Source: Patagioenas fasciata
Lineage: Eukaryota; Chordata; Aves; Columbiformes; Columbidae
Assembly (NCBI RefSeq): GCF_037038585.1
Contig: NC_092560.1
Span: 84,048,049 to 84,112,048, forward strand
Length of the DNA: 64,000 nt
Reading direction: 5' to 3'
The notes under the pieces were generated by a model. That model worked only from the letters and a program-made list of their open reading frames with translations, was not told the DNA's origin and made no database searches. This document shows, in pieces, positions 41,516-54,400 of this stretch; position 1 is the first letter of the stretch, and every line of letters starts with the position of its first letter. The position numbers were made by a program, and so were the translations under genes.

Positions 41516-41858
41516 TTTTTAATGACAGGATTCGATCTTTTCACGTCGTCTCAGTAAAAGGAATCGTCAAAGGATTCACCCTATATGTTTAGAATGAATT
41601 TTAGTCACTTTAATTGCACTTAATTTCCTCCTTAATTAGTGTAGAAAGAGTTGATGTTCCGCAATCTTTCTAAAATAATTTAGACACTCCGAATTTGTAA
41701 AATATTAACGGGCAAAATTATTTCATAGTGTTGCTCTGAAGACTTCTAAAAATTACACTTTAAATACCCACGGGATGTGACCTTTAGTTCCTTCCTTCCT
41801 TCCTTGGAGGGGATTTGTTTTGGGGGATTCATGACAAGGGAGCCGCTGTTGCTTTTGA

Positions 41859-42104
<246 letters not shown>

Positions 42105-42304
42105 TAAAATCCCATTATTCTTGGACCTTTCGGAACCTTACGAATCTCTTCGCTTGGGTGAAGAAGTAGGACCTGGACTGTTGTCTCTGGGCTGAGAGGC
42201 AGTTTGATTATTAAAAATCTATAGGTTAAGTGGTGTAGTAGGAAGGAGAAGGTAAAAACATACAGCGGTTTGAGGTGTCGGTTGTCTAATGGTGTTTTTC
42301 GCAG

Positions 42305-42992
42305 GTATCACGTGAGCTTCTCCTCCGATTTGGACTGGAGACACGATAAATACCACGAGATGGATGAAGTTCAGCGAGACCCCCGGGCGGGATCCGAATC
42401 CATCGCTGAAGAAGCTCAAGTCGATCCCAGGAAATATTCCCAAAGCAGCTCGGAGAGATTCTTGGAGTTATCCCACTCGTCCATGGACCGAGTATTCGAT
42501 GCTGATTGTGGGAAATCGTGTGATTACAAAGTGGGGTCACCTTCCTACTTGGACAAATTGCTGTGGAGAGACAATAAACCCCATCATTACTCAGAACCCA
42601 AGCTGATTTTAGATTTATCCCACTGGAAAAGAGCGACCATAGCGCCCGCGGCCGAGCTATCGCTGGAAGAAGAACCATCCAACCTCTTCCTGGAGATCGC
42701 TCAGTGGGTGAAGAGCACGCAGGTGGGTCTCGAGTGTTCCAATCCTCTTCCGGAGCTTCAGGAACGGAACGCTCCATCTCCTCCTCACCGGCTCCGCAAA
42801 GAACCCGCGGAAGCCACCAGCGAAACGGACCCCGAATTCGACTTGGACGTCTTCATCTCCAGGGCGCTGAAACTTTGCACGAAACCCGAAGATCTTCCAG
42901 ACAACAAGCTCAACGATATCAACGGGGCTTGCATATCGGAGCACCCCGGGGAGATCGTACAAACAGAGGTGTACCAGAAAGAGCGATGGTGA
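42305..42992 (+). CDS. MAPK4: MAPK4 coding exon 5 (C-terminal tail) and stop
   Basis: Acceptor TTTTTCGCAG at 42304. The 228 codons encode the tail: YHVSFSSDLDWRHDKYHEM, then CDYKVGSPSYLDKLLWRDNK, then SEPKLILDLSHWKRA, and an acidic FDLDVFISRALKLCTKPEDL near the C-terminus, ending KERW with TGA at 42990-42992. Patches such as KVGSPSYLDKLLWRDNKPHH are strongly conserved in ERK4; the segments between are more divergent. The minus-strand and other-frame ORFs over this exon are shadows. Confidence 0.97.
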
Positions 42993-44095
42993 GGAACGCG
43001 TGCCGTGGTTCCCCGTTCCTCGCCGACGCTGTGGCCGTTCGGGGCTGAGTGGCTTCCGTCTGTCGTTTTTTACGCTCTACCAAACGCCTTTCTCTGCAAA
43101 GGCCAAGCACAAACCACGTGCCCCTTTTGATGCCTTAGAAATGCCTTTAAGGGAATCAAGAGGTGTGATTGAAATATTGAGTTTCTTCTACTGCCTTAAC
43201 ACGCTTGCCTTGCAATCTCTGGGACCTGTTTGAAACGTAAATGTACGAGGGAACGGCGACGGCACATGAGAAGTTTACAAACAGGAGTCAAATCAAGGAG
43301 GTACCGGTGTGAGCACGAGCGCTACGGAGAGAACCAACGCCGGGCAGCGTCCGTCAGGCACCGGAGAACGCAACTACGGGGAGAATTTGCCCATCAGACA
43401 AAAAAGAACTCAGAGAACATTCACAGGGAAGAAATTCGACCTACAAATTATGGGCCGCTTGGGATTTTATTCCTATTGTTCCAATTGTTTCTTTTGGTTG
43501 TTCTAAGCGCGTTCTCCTCATTCGGTTTCTCACCCGTAGCTTCTCTCTCCCATCGCACGAGGTGGATCTGAGTTCTCTGGCTACTTAGGAGGCCCCGTAC
43601 GACGCGTTTTGGTGGAACAACCTGAGTTGTTTTACCTTCTGACAAAGATGCTGTGAAGAAAACAAGTTCCTGTGGCGCTCGATTCATCGCTTCCCATGGG
43701 GACATCATAAAAATGTCACTTTGCGTCCATCTCCTCCGGAAGATCCTGGTGTCGAGAGGCGGTTTGTAAATAGACACGAACGCAACTGATCTACTGTAGC
43801 TTCTGTTTTCATCCACACTTCGGAGCACCTTAAAGAGTTTGGATGTGGGAGAAATGTTGTATATTTAATCCAACTCGGCGGGTTTTTATTCAGCGGAAAA
43901 ACCTGTAAATAGCGTTAAAAAAGCCAATCTCCGCTTATTTCGCTGTGCTCTCCAGCACGCCGGCGCTACTTCCATTTGTAACAGAGAAACTACTGTACTT
44001 AGTAACTCCAAGGTCAGTATTTAACTATTATTATTCCGAGGTTAATTATTTCTACCCTTTCAACGAGTAATAAATATTCTGCGACGCAAAGAAAA
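42993..44095 (+). other. MAPK4: Probable MAPK4 3' UTR with AATAAA
   Basis: There is no coding signal after the stop. AATAAA at 44069-44074 is the best candidate poly(A) signal. The UTR end is inferred; mammalian MAPK4 3' UTRs can be longer. Confidence 0.45.
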
Positions 44096-44340
44096 CTCCT
44101 GTGGGACTCGGATGGTGACCAACAGCAACATTTGCCGTCTTAACCCTGGTTTCTATTCGTGGTGGGATCAGGTGGAGGTTTAGAGCTTGCGCCAAGCGTT
44201 GAGAAACCCAAAAGCTTGTAGGTCTGGCCTTAAAGGGGTGGAAGCACCGTTAATCCCGACGATGAGGTGCGAAGGCTGTGTGGGTGGGATGGGGTGGAAA
44301 TCCTGGGGCAGAGGGGGGAGAAGATGTTAGGGAGGTGAAG

Positions 44341-44427
44341 ACATCTGGAAGGCAAAGCCGTTGGAGAAAACATCTGGAAGGCAAAGCCATTGGAGGAAAC
44401 ATCTGGAAGGCAAAGCCGTTGAGTTCT
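44341..44427. repeat. 29-bp tandem repeat, three copies
   Basis: ACATCTGGAAGGCAAAGCC occurs at 44341, 44370 and 44399, at exact 29-base spacing with one or two substitutions per unit. It is a small local duplication downstream of MAPK4. Confidence 0.9.
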
Positions 44428-44544
44428 GGTCTTTGCTTTGAGTGTTTGGATGTTTAGGAAGGGGAAACGAGGGAGAAACCGAGGGTTTGGTTTCCAGCGC
44501 GTTGCGGATGATGAATATACCTCAATTAAAGCTCAGCACTTTTC

Positions 44545-44940
44545 CTGACGGCGCGAGAGATTCAGACGCCGAAGAAGCGGCGGAAAGGATGCGAATCCGG
44601 CCCCGCGGTCCCGCTCGGCTTCGCCGTGTGCGCGGCCAAGGTTGGGAATGGAGTTGTCGGCGCTCGAGCGTGTTCCTGGAGAATAGGAGGAGCAGGTAAC
44701 ACCAAACGTGAGACACACAAATGGAGGCATCAACTCGAAATCCGATGTCTGGCAGCCGACTGAGTTTTTAGAACCTGAAGGACGCGATCGGCGACGCGAG
44801 AGGTGACTTAAAACCACGGAGACGCGCCGACTCGTGACGTCGGCAGCGATCAAACCGCATCAGTCGCCGCGTCCTCCGAAACCAGAAGCCATTTTCTTCG
44901 GGTTGGCGCGTTCAGCCTGAACATCTTCACCAGAGACGCG
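44545..44940. promoter_or_regulatory. CpG-rich patch downstream of MAPK4
   Basis: About 400 bases are dense in CG dinucleotides (for example GACGGCGCGAGAG, CCCCGCGGTCCCGCTCGG, GATCGGCGACGCGAGAG) in otherwise AT-rich surroundings. A CRE-like GTGACGTC is at about 44834, and a donor-like CAGGTAAC is at 44694-44701. It could be an unannotated promoter, an enhancer or simply a GC-rich remnant; no gene is recognised. Confidence 0.35.
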
Positions 44941-46771
44941 CGGGACTATTTGTTATATCACGGCCATGAAAAGAACAGTTTTGCTTTCGAATCTTGTCTT
45001 CTAGGGGGGAGTGGGAGCTTGGGGCCTCACACTTAAAGTCTAATATTGACTTTTCGAGCTTCTTGCCGTTGCTCTGATTTTCCACCTCGATTCAGGAGCT
45101 GTTATTTAACGTTGTTTCCAGAATGTCGGTGTCCCGTGCTGGGAAAGGCGGGGAGCGAAAGGGGTGGTTTCCGATCACAAGCCAGATTTATTCCTCATCG
45201 ACAACAATAAAATCTAAGGCCTGAGCCTTCTTTACATGGTAGCACGTAATTATTTTGCTTATTATGAATCTCAAAGTGTTTATTCTTCGGAGATTTAGTG
45301 TTAGAATAATGACCAAAACCAACTTCAGCTCACTTTTCAATAGGGATGGAAATCCCACCTGGATCCCAGAGTAAAACCACAATGGAGCGTCCATGAATAA
45401 TTCAATCAAACAAAACTTTGCAGGATGGTGCAGGTAAGAAGAACCAATTAGGGGTTTGTGCTGGTCAGGGATAGCTGAGAGAAGAGCTGTGATTTATCGC
45501 TTTCCGAAGAGTAACAGAATCACAGAATGAACCTCGTTTTATAGCGGAGGTTTCGTCGCTGGCTCCTAATTATCCAGATATCTCCTAAATGAGGTGTCGG
45601 ACACTGTTCCAGATGTCAGCGCGTTCCGGGAAGCGATACCATCGATTTATGGCTTTTATTGTTTCTTTGAGCTATAAAACCTCAGCGTGGAGCTTTGATC
45701 ACGTTTTAATATCAACCTTCTGCAGGAAGATGTAGATTTTACGATCCAGTTTAACAGAAGCCAGTTGGACTTGAGGACTTTTAAACTCACTATGAGTTTA
45801 GCATTAAGCTTTTGGTGCTTTTATACCTGGGTTTTGGTCAAATAATCCCAACTTGGCGTATACCGAGCGGTCAGGAGAGGGCAGTCCTTCCCCTCTAGGC
45901 TGATTTGCTCTATTTTTGCTTGAATGAACAGCCCCACAGCCACAAGTTGGTGCTGAAGGTGCCGATACGATCACACTGGTTATTCCTCAGCCGCCTCCTG
46001 GATAAGCAAAAAGAAGGGAGAGAAAGCAATAAACCATTCAAGCCTTGCGATGGAGATTAATTAGTTACTCCTGAAGTATAACGAAGCACGTTAAAGACAC
46101 AAGGTTCCTCTCCCAAGCCTAAATTTCCAACCTCATTTCAGGCTCCGTGTCCTTCTGTCCTTCCATCAAGACAATTAAGGAGCCGCTTGAGGAGAAACAT
46201 AAGAAACGTGATATTATAGAAGCAACTGATGCGGTCAAACGCAGCCTAAAAAGAGGCTCCAGATCAAAAGCGGAGACATGAAAGAGCACAAGCGCCAAAC
46301 CCGTTGTGCCGGTTTGACTACGACGCCTGCTCACGGTTCTATGAGTCACATCTGCGCTGTTAGCGTAAAGGTAATTAGTGGTAGCTCTAAAGATGTCAAG
46401 GAGTCAAGGTTTTGGGGGAGAGGTAATGACTTTTAGTGGAATTAATGTAATAAAACACACTATTTTTCTGCCTTGAGACAACAATCATCTTTACTGCCTG
46501 GTGTCTGCTATAGCATCTTAATGTAAATGTGAAGAGTCAACAGGGTCACCTCTGTATAGAAGGATTAATCAAACCATATACTTAACCCGTATTTGAGAAG
46601 CTGGGAATGTTACATAAGGAGAGGCAAAATTATCCCGAGGATGATCCACGATGGAGAGCGGAGCCGGGACAGTGGAGGAACATCGAGGGCTCCCAGTTCT
46701 TCTTTTGGCAACCACAAAGCGACAACATCATGTGCGTCAAAAGAAACTTCTGTGCTGAGGACGAGCCAGGT
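44941..46771. other. Intergenic DNA between MAPK4 and ME2; no MRO exon seen
   Basis: No gene is recognised. A CR1-tail-like remnant (ACAGAATCACAGAATG) lies at about 45519. The MRO gene found here in human is not apparent. Confidence 0.45.
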
Positions 46772-49446
46772 TGGATTATCTGGTCCAGGTTGGGTTACCA
46801 GGTCCAGGTTGGGTTACCAGGTCCAGGTTGAGTTATCAGGTCCAGTTTGGGTCATCAGGTCTGGGTTGGGTCATCAGGTCCGGGTTGGGATATCAGGTCC
46901 GGGTTGGGATATCAGGTCCAGGTTGGGTTATCACGTCCAGGTTGGTTTATCAGGTCCATTTGGGTTATCAGGTCCGCATTGGGTCACCAGGTCCAGTTTG
47001 GTTTATCAGGTCCAGGTTGGGTTTACCAGGTCCAGTTTGGGTCACCAGGTCCAGTTTGGGTCACCAGGTCCAGTTTGGGTCATCAGGTCCAGTTTGGGCT
47101 ATCGGGTCCAGTTTGGGTTTACCAAGTCCAGTTTGGGTTACCGGGTTCAGGTTGGGTTACCAGGTCCAGGTTGGGTTTACCAGGTCCAGGTTGGGTTACC
47201 AGGTCCAGGTTGGGTTATCAGGTCCAGGTTGGGTTATCAGGTCCAGATTGGGTTTACCAGGTCCAGGTTGGGGTATCAGGTCCAGGTTGGTTTATCAGGT
47301 CCAGTTGGGTTATCAGGTCCAGATTGGGTCACCAGGTCCAGTTTGGTTTATCAGGTCCAGGTTGGGTTTACCAGGTCCAGTTTGGGTTACCGGGTCCAGG
47401 TTGGGTTACCAAGTCCAGATTGGGTCACCAGGTCCAGTTTGGGTCACCAGGTCCAGTTTGGGTCATCAGGTCCAGTTTGGGCTATCAGGTCCAGGTTGGG
47501 TTATCAGGTCCAGGCTGGGTTTACCAGGTCCAGGTTGGGGTATCAGGTCCAGTTTGGGTCACCAGGTCCGGGCTGGGTCATCAGGTCCAAGTTGGGTTAT
47601 CAGGTCCGGGTTGGTTTATCATGTCCATGCTGGGGTATCAGGTCCAGGTTGGGTTACCAGGTCCAGTTTGGGTTATCAGGTCCAGGGTCCAGGTTGGGTT
47701 ACCAGGTCCAGGTTGGGTCACCAGGTCCAGCTTGGGTCATCAGGTCCAGTTTGGTTTATCAGGTGCAGGTTGGGTTTACCAGGTCAGTTTGGGTTACTGG
47801 GTCCAGATTGGGTTACCGAGTCCAGGTTGGGTCACCAGGTCCAGTTTGGGCTATCAGGTCCAGTTTGGGTTTACCAGGTCCAGGTTGGGTTGTCAGGTCC
47901 AGGTTGGGTTTACCAGGTCCAGGTTGGGTTTACCAGGTCAAGTTTGGGTCACCAGGTCCAGGCTGAGTTATCAGGTCCAGGCTGGGTTATCAGGTCCAAG
48001 TTGGGTTATCAGGTCTGGGTTGGGTTATCAGGCCCAGGTTGGTTTATCAGGTCCAGTTTGGGTTACCAAGTTCAGGTTTGGTTCACCAGGTCCAGGTTGG
48101 GTCACCAGGTCCAGGTTGGGTCATCAGGTCCAGGTTGGGTTACCAGGTCCAGGTTGGGTCCCCAGGTCCAGTTTGGTTTATCAGGTCCAGGTTGGGTTTA
48201 CCAGGTCCAGTTTGGGTTACTGGGTCCAGATTGGGTTACCAAGTCCAGGTTGGGTCACCAGGTCCAGTTTGGATCATCAGGTCCAGTTTGGGTTACCAGG
48301 TCCAGGTTGGGTTACCAGGTCCAGGTTGGATTATCAGGTCCAGGTTGGGTTATCAGGTCCAGGTTGGATTATCAGGTCCAGGTTGGGTTTACCAGGTCCA
48401 GTTTGGGTTATGAGGTCCAGTTTGGGCTATCAGGTCCAGTTTGGGTTATCAGGTCCAGGTTTGGTTTATCAGGTCCATGTTGGGGTATCAGGTCGAGTTT
48501 GGGCTATCAGGTCCAGTTTGGGCTATCAGGTCCAGTTTGGGTCATCAGGTCCAGTTTGGGCTATCAGGTCCAGTTTGGGTTATGAGGTCCAGGTTGGGGT
48601 ATCAGGTCTGGGTTGGGTTATCAGGTCTGGGTTGGGTTATCAGGTCCAGTTTGGGTTACCAGGTCCAGGTTGGTTATTCAGGTCCAGTTGGGTTATAAGG
48701 TCCATGCTGGGGTATCAGGTCCAGGTTGGTTTATCAGGTCCAGGCTGGGTCACCAGGTCCAGCTTGGGTTATGAGGTCCAGGTTGGGGTATCAGGACCAG
48801 GTTGGGTTTACCAGGTCCAGGTTGGGGTATCAGGTCCAGGTTGGGTTATCAGGTCCAGTTTGGGTCATCAGGTCCAGGTTGGTTTATCAGGTCCATGCTG
48901 GGGTATCAGGTCCAGTTTGGGTCATCAGGTTCAGGTTGGGTTATCAGGTCCATGTTGGGGTATCAGGTCCAGTTTGGGTTATGAGGTGCAGGTTGGGGTA
49001 TCAGGTCCAGGTTGGATTATGAGGTCCAGGTTGGGTTATCAGGTCCAGGTTGAGTTATCAGGTGCAGGTTGAGGTATCAGGTCCAGTTTGAGGTATCAGG
49101 TTCAGGTTGGGTTATCAGGTCTGGGTTGGGTTATCAGGTCCAGTTTGAGTTACCAGGTCCAGGTTGGTTTATCAGGTCCATGCTGGGGTATCAGGTCCAG
49201 TTTGGTTTATCAGGTCCAGGCTGGGTCACCAGGTCCAGGTTGGGTTATCAGGTGCAGGTTGGTTTATCAGGTCCAGGTTGGGTGTACCAGGTCCAGGTTG
49301 GGGTATCAGGTCCAGTTTGGGTCACCAGGTCCAGGCTGAGTTATCAGGTCCGGGCCGGGTTATCAGGTCCAGGTTGGGGTATCAGGTGCGGGTTGGGGTA
49401 TCAGCTCCAGTTTGGGGTATCAGGTCTGGGTTGGGGTATCAGGTAG
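46772..49446. repeat. 2.7-kb minisatellite, 19-bp unit (GGTCCAGGTTGGGTTATCA)
   Basis: About 140 units of 18-20 bases with the core GGTCCAGKTTGGGTYAYCA fill the interval. Common variants are CCAGTTTGGG, CCGGGTTGGG and CCATGCTGGGG. The unit has no stop in any + frame, which yields ORFs of up to 741 codons of V-Q-V-G-L-S-G-P-G-W type; these are not genes. The minus strand has stops in the unit (TGATAA). Confidence 0.96.
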
Positions 49447-50639
49447 AAGGCTGATCCGTATCACAACCTCACTCCATGATGCTGCCGCCCACCTGCAGAA
49501 GATTAAGATTCGTTAAGATGCAAACCACGATCCAGAGCTCCTCCCCACACCAACCTACCACTTGAAATATTCCGATCGGGACCAAAGTCCAGATTTAGGA
49601 GAGAATTTAACCACTACCAACGGGCTGTTGGGAGAAAAACGCCGATGCACAAGATGCTGACGAGAAATGAAATCTCTCCCTCGTTATAAAAATTGCTTCA
49701 GATCCTGCAGCAAATCCCATTCCCTGGGGGGAAGGTTTTTCGTATTACGACACAGGTTTCGAGACAATTATTCTCTCCTGGGGAAGTTTATATTGCGGCA
49801 AGGCGTTGTTTATTCGTTAAGTTGGGCAAGATCTTCAGCCAGACTTAAATGTCAGGGCTTTACAGCAAGGCTGAGTTGAAAATGCAGAATATCAAGTGCA
49901 GAACATGCACTTCGCCATACGCCTCCAAATCAGTTCCTATAGCAACTCCGGAGCGACGCTTCTCTATATATCTAATGATTTATATCTCGTTAGGTGCCGG
50001 AAGAGAATTAACAGCTTTATCATTTTGGGTAAGCGGATATAATAGTTTGGGCTGAAGAGAAGGACAAAGTCTCAGGTGAGATGAGCGGTTGCATTTCTAA
50101 CCATCGAACCTTTCGTTTCCAAACGCTGTATAATTTCAATTAAGTATTATTTCAATTAAGTATAATTTCAGTTAAGGTGAGACGGGTGTTAGGACAAATA
50201 GCCCTAAGTTATTATGAAAAATAAGGGTTTATTTCAGATTATGATTCCCTCTTTTTCTGAGGTGACCAATCCAACAAGGTTGGATGTAAAGTTCTTAAGC
50301 GGAGCAAGTTCACAACTTGAGGCTTGAAACATTCAGCAAATAAAGGTTGAGTTCAAAGGAGAATCACTTTAGAATAGCTCTGTAAAAAGAGCAATGTTCT
50401 GTGAATAATTTAGAATTTTAGCGTAGTTTTCCCAGGACAAATAGCGGATTCAATTGATTGGTGTCACAGCCTTGCTTTGGAAAAGCTCTTAAGCATCAGA
50501 AAGTCCATTATCTTGTACTTTGGAAACAGGATTTTTGACAAGATGTGTTCATATTATTGATTTTACTGTTTGTTTTATTGGGAGGGCCCCCAGTATTAAA
50601 GGTAAATGCGCTATATGCAGGACAACGGCCTTTCCTCGC
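49447..50639. other. Intergenic DNA upstream of the ME2 promoter, nothing recognised
   Basis: AT-rich sequence. A small repeat of TTTCAATTAAGTAT occurs at about 50136-50170. Confidence 0.45.
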
Positions 50640-51480
50640 TGTCCCTGTCCCCACAGGGTCCCCGTCCCCGAACAACCGCCATTCCCTCACACAACCCCCA
50701 AGCCCCGCCCGCTCCTCGCTGATTGGCCATCTGTCCCCTCTGTCAGGACGGGGAGCCGCGGGAAGGAAATCTCATTGGCTGAGCGCCGCTTTGGACCGGT
50801 GGGAATCCTCCTCCTCATTGGCTGCGCTGTCTTGTCAGTCACGGGGAACTCCCCGCCCTCCGGGGTGTCCCTCCCTGGTGCCTCCTTGTTTGCTCCATTC
50901 AGTGTTGGGTTCTGAGGCGGACGGAGCTCCGGCGGATGGAAGCCGCTGTTGCACAATAGAAACAGCTCCTCGGCCAGCATCACTCAGAGGGCAACAGCTG
51001 CAGGAGGAGGTAGATCCCGCTCTGGTAACCATTTTAAAATTGCAGTGGCGTACGGAAGGTTTCTCTTCCCACACGCGTATCCCGGGGGCGTTTTCTCCAG
51101 AGCCTTTGAAACGTCTCCCCCCTCCCCGGGCCCTGCGTGAGGAGACCCCGTTCTCTCGGTTTTCCCGGTCTCTCGGCGCCCCCGTTTTCTCGGTGCCCCC
51201 GTTCTCTCGGTGCCCCGGCCCTTGCGGGGGGCAGGACCGGGCGGGCCCGGCCGTGGGGCGGCCCGGTCCCGCCGGGAGGGGCCGCGGGGAGCGAGGAGCC
51301 GGAGGATGGAGGGAGCTCCGTGTCCCCTGCCGCCCATTGAGGTCACACCAAAGCAGCAACTCGCCCTTTCCCACCCCCCCAAACCCCGTTTTTTGGGGTT
51401 CGGCCTGTTGCGGGGAACCCCCCCAGGGGGACACCGGGACCCGCTGCCCTGGGCCCGGCAGGTGGGAAGCACCAAGGGCT
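50640..51480 (+). promoter_or_regulatory. ME2: CpG-island promoter, probably of ME2
   Basis: This is a CpG- and GC-rich block with a GC box (CCCCGCCC at about 50703) and three ATTGG (inverted CCAAT) boxes at 50722, 50774 and 50817, spaced 52 and 43 bases, the usual arrangement for NF-Y. No TATA box is seen. It is the only strong promoter-like island between MAPK4 and the ME2 start codon and points the right way. The ORFs through it (for example 50545-51555) have CpG-island composition and match nothing known. Confidence 0.65.
50890..51009 (+). other. ME2: Candidate ME2 non-coding exon 1
   Basis: Downstream of the CCAAT boxes, a candidate leader exon ends at GCTGCAGGAGGAG with donor GTAGAT at 51010. 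The 5' boundary and the exact donor are uncertain; a second donor-like site lies at about 51022 (GTAACC). The join to the acceptor at 54744 is inferred from gene structure, because vertebrate ME2 starts with a non-coding exon. Confidence 0.3.
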
Positions 51481-54400
51481 GTTGTTTCGCTTTGGGAGAA
51501 ACAGGCCGTGAGTCGCTTTACCCGCTCTGTGTTTACCAACTGTCAAAATGGGTGACAAATTCCACCACCACCCTCAGAGAACAAACCCGAGTCCCCACAT
51601 CCCCAGCTCCTCAACGCCGAACTCTCATGGCCTTAAAACCTATAAAATCAAAAGTTGCCAAGCGCCAGAGCTGCCGGTGTGGCGGCCGAAGGGGAAACGC
51701 CGCCTGGTATTTGTAGTTGATATTTATTTGAGACCCGTGGTCCTCGGGTTTTGCGGCTTGTTCGAAGAAGCTGCTGTTGGAAATGCTGTTGTCGAGGGTC
51801 CGGTAAATGGGCCCTGGTGTGTTATGTTGTGGCCCAAATCTTTAAATACTTGGAGAACAAAACATACGGCAGTTTGGATAAAGGGGTTGATAAAACAGGA
51901 TGCTCTTGCGGCCGAGCTGGTTGTTAATTATCTTTGTGTTCTTAATTCCAACAAGTTAGTGAACAGCGAAGAGAAATTATATATATATATATATACACCA
52001 AGAGATTTGAAACTGCAAGTAATCTGGGTGTGAATGCTGTTTGCTCTATAGAAATTTACTCAGCATTTATTTGGAGAGCAAACGTGCGTTCCCTTCCCAG
52101 GATGAAAATTCTGTGTTAGCAGCGTGAATGCAGACAAGATTTATAGGTGGTTTGATCCGTAAACTAAGAAAGAAGCCGCCAAAACGCGTGGTCGTGCGGC
52201 GTATTTCAGTGTGTACTCATTCAACGTTCGTCCTTACTCCTGGTGGCAGCACCTTTATCGCAACGGGAGGAGCTGGTAACTTGTTATGTCTACGTAGTTT
52301 TTCAGATTCTTCTGGGATTTAAGCAGGAAGTTTTTAGGAGTCCAACCTTTAGTGAGGTTTATAGGGGGTTGACAGGTTTATATGTCGCTAAAGGTGATTA
52401 ATTCTGAATAAGCCAGCAGCTCGTGCTTATGGCTGAGGATTCTCCCTTTTGTAAGCGTGTTGGAACATCCTCATTTCTCTCTTATATCCGAAACAATCTG
52501 GATTTTGTGATAACTCTAATACAGGTGGTTACAATTCTCTGGAATAAAGCGGCTTTCTGTTTATTTCCTCATCTTTCCGAGGATTCTGCAGGAAAGGCTT
52601 TTGTCCTGTGTATGTAGATGCATTCACCTTTACAACTGGGAGTGGAATATTTCAACCCTCAAGTTGTGAACTTATTCACTTAAGAACTTTCCAAGCGACT
52701 TTTCTCCTTGTTGAATCAGTTCCCTCAGAATAAAAGGGAAGAAAAGCAGTTTCAATATGACCCGCTTACCATTACCAAGCATTTTGTTCCTTATAACAGA
52801 TCTCAAGGTACGTTAGAAACATCATTTAAAATGAGTTTGCACAGGGATGCTCCTGATATAAAACGGAATTATCCCCTTGATCGGCAAAGCACGGAGCGCA
52901 GGGAAACGTCGCTTTCTCGAAGCCAAAGTCTCATGGGGAGAGACGTTTCGAGCTAATGTAATAATTCTAACCTGCTTTATCATTCCTGAAGTGATGAAGC
53001 CAGCTCGCGTGTGCCTGCTTTGTGTCATACTTGGCTAGGCAAGGCTTGTCTCGTTATTAAAAGTTAATTAGAGAATAGAGCGCAGTGGTGCATCTACACC
53101 ACAATTGGGATAGTATTACTGGATAGATTGATGTGGCTACAGTAGAGAAAATAATGTCTTTAAGCACCACTACAAAAGCTGTTTATTTACATAGGATTTC
53201 AGTGACATATATTTCAAGGCTGCAGAGTCATCAAGCGCAAGTTGCTGATGACAGATGCTGCTTAGAATTAAGGTATAATCCACAAACAGACCTCGCTTTA
53301 ATCAGCGTCCCAACTCTGAGCGATATCCTGGGTGAAATTTCCCTTCCGAGCGGCTTTTGCCGTTTTCCCGGATCCAGAATTGCGGCAGCGAAACGTTTGC
53401 TCCTAGATAAGGGCGTTTGTGCACATTGGTGATGAGTTTGACCTGGCCAGATGCCTCCTGATAAGGCACAGACGCCACCCGTTGTCTGCTGGGCTGGAGA
53501 ACTTAATTCACTTAAATCGCAACACAGCGTGGACGTGGTAATTAGCCAAAAATTAGCAGTTTGGTGGCTTGTTTAGTCCTTAATGTTGTCAAGCACTATG
53601 AGAAGAACATAATTCCTTATTCTGGTTGTGCTGACGTTTTGTAGCAGGAATTTTATTCCTCTTTCAATTCCTCTGCTTTCTTCCTAATTCCTTTTTCTTC
53701 TGCTTAAAGCACCACCGGCTCCATTCTGACCTCTACAAACCCCACCGTAAACCACTTAAAAACGCCAAGCGGCGTCACCCAACCCTTTAATCTCCTTAAA
53801 AACCTCCTTCTCGAGGCCTTAAATCCAAAGGGTTTGGGTGGGTGGCTCGTTCTTGTCACCACGCAGCTCTTGGCGCTTCAGTCTTTTTCTCTCGTTGATT
53901 AGAGAGTTAATCGATTAAACGAGGAGAAATCTGGGCCGCAGATGAAATGCTCATTAGTTGCGAGGAAGTAATTTGAATTTCATTAGAAGTAGAGAAGGTG
54001 TGGTGGTGCTCGGCCTACTTTTGGATACCTTGTTTAAGGTATTTTTGCTCACGACAAAACCCACCTTAACTAATGGGATACGGGCTGATTTTTCCTCCTC
54101 CGCTAATTACGCATCATTTTTAACCTCACATGTATGTATAGAGATGGATTCACGATCGCCTAACGATATCAAACCCAGAATTAAAACCACTTGCTTTTCC
54201 CATCCTGATTTTCAGCTGCCCTTAGTTCTGGTTGGGTTTAGGCCACTGTTGGCTGGTTTAAGCTGGAATTATCGTGTTAGAAGCAACATTTGTTTGGAGC
54301 GCTGGCAAGGTTTCCATCCCTCATGTCTCCACGCAGTAAATTAATGTTCTTAACCACAAAACAAAGAAACACAGCTTCTGGGTTTTCATTCTACATCCTG

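Noticed and set aside
46593-49072. ORFs of 457, 604 and 741 codons on the + strand
   Set aside because: They run through the 19-bp minisatellite in three frames at once. The length reflects a stop-free unit, not selection for protein.
50545-51555. 336-codon ORF and antisense 234-codon ORF in the ME2 CpG island
   Set aside because: GC-rich islands lack stops by composition. Neither frame has recognisable domains.
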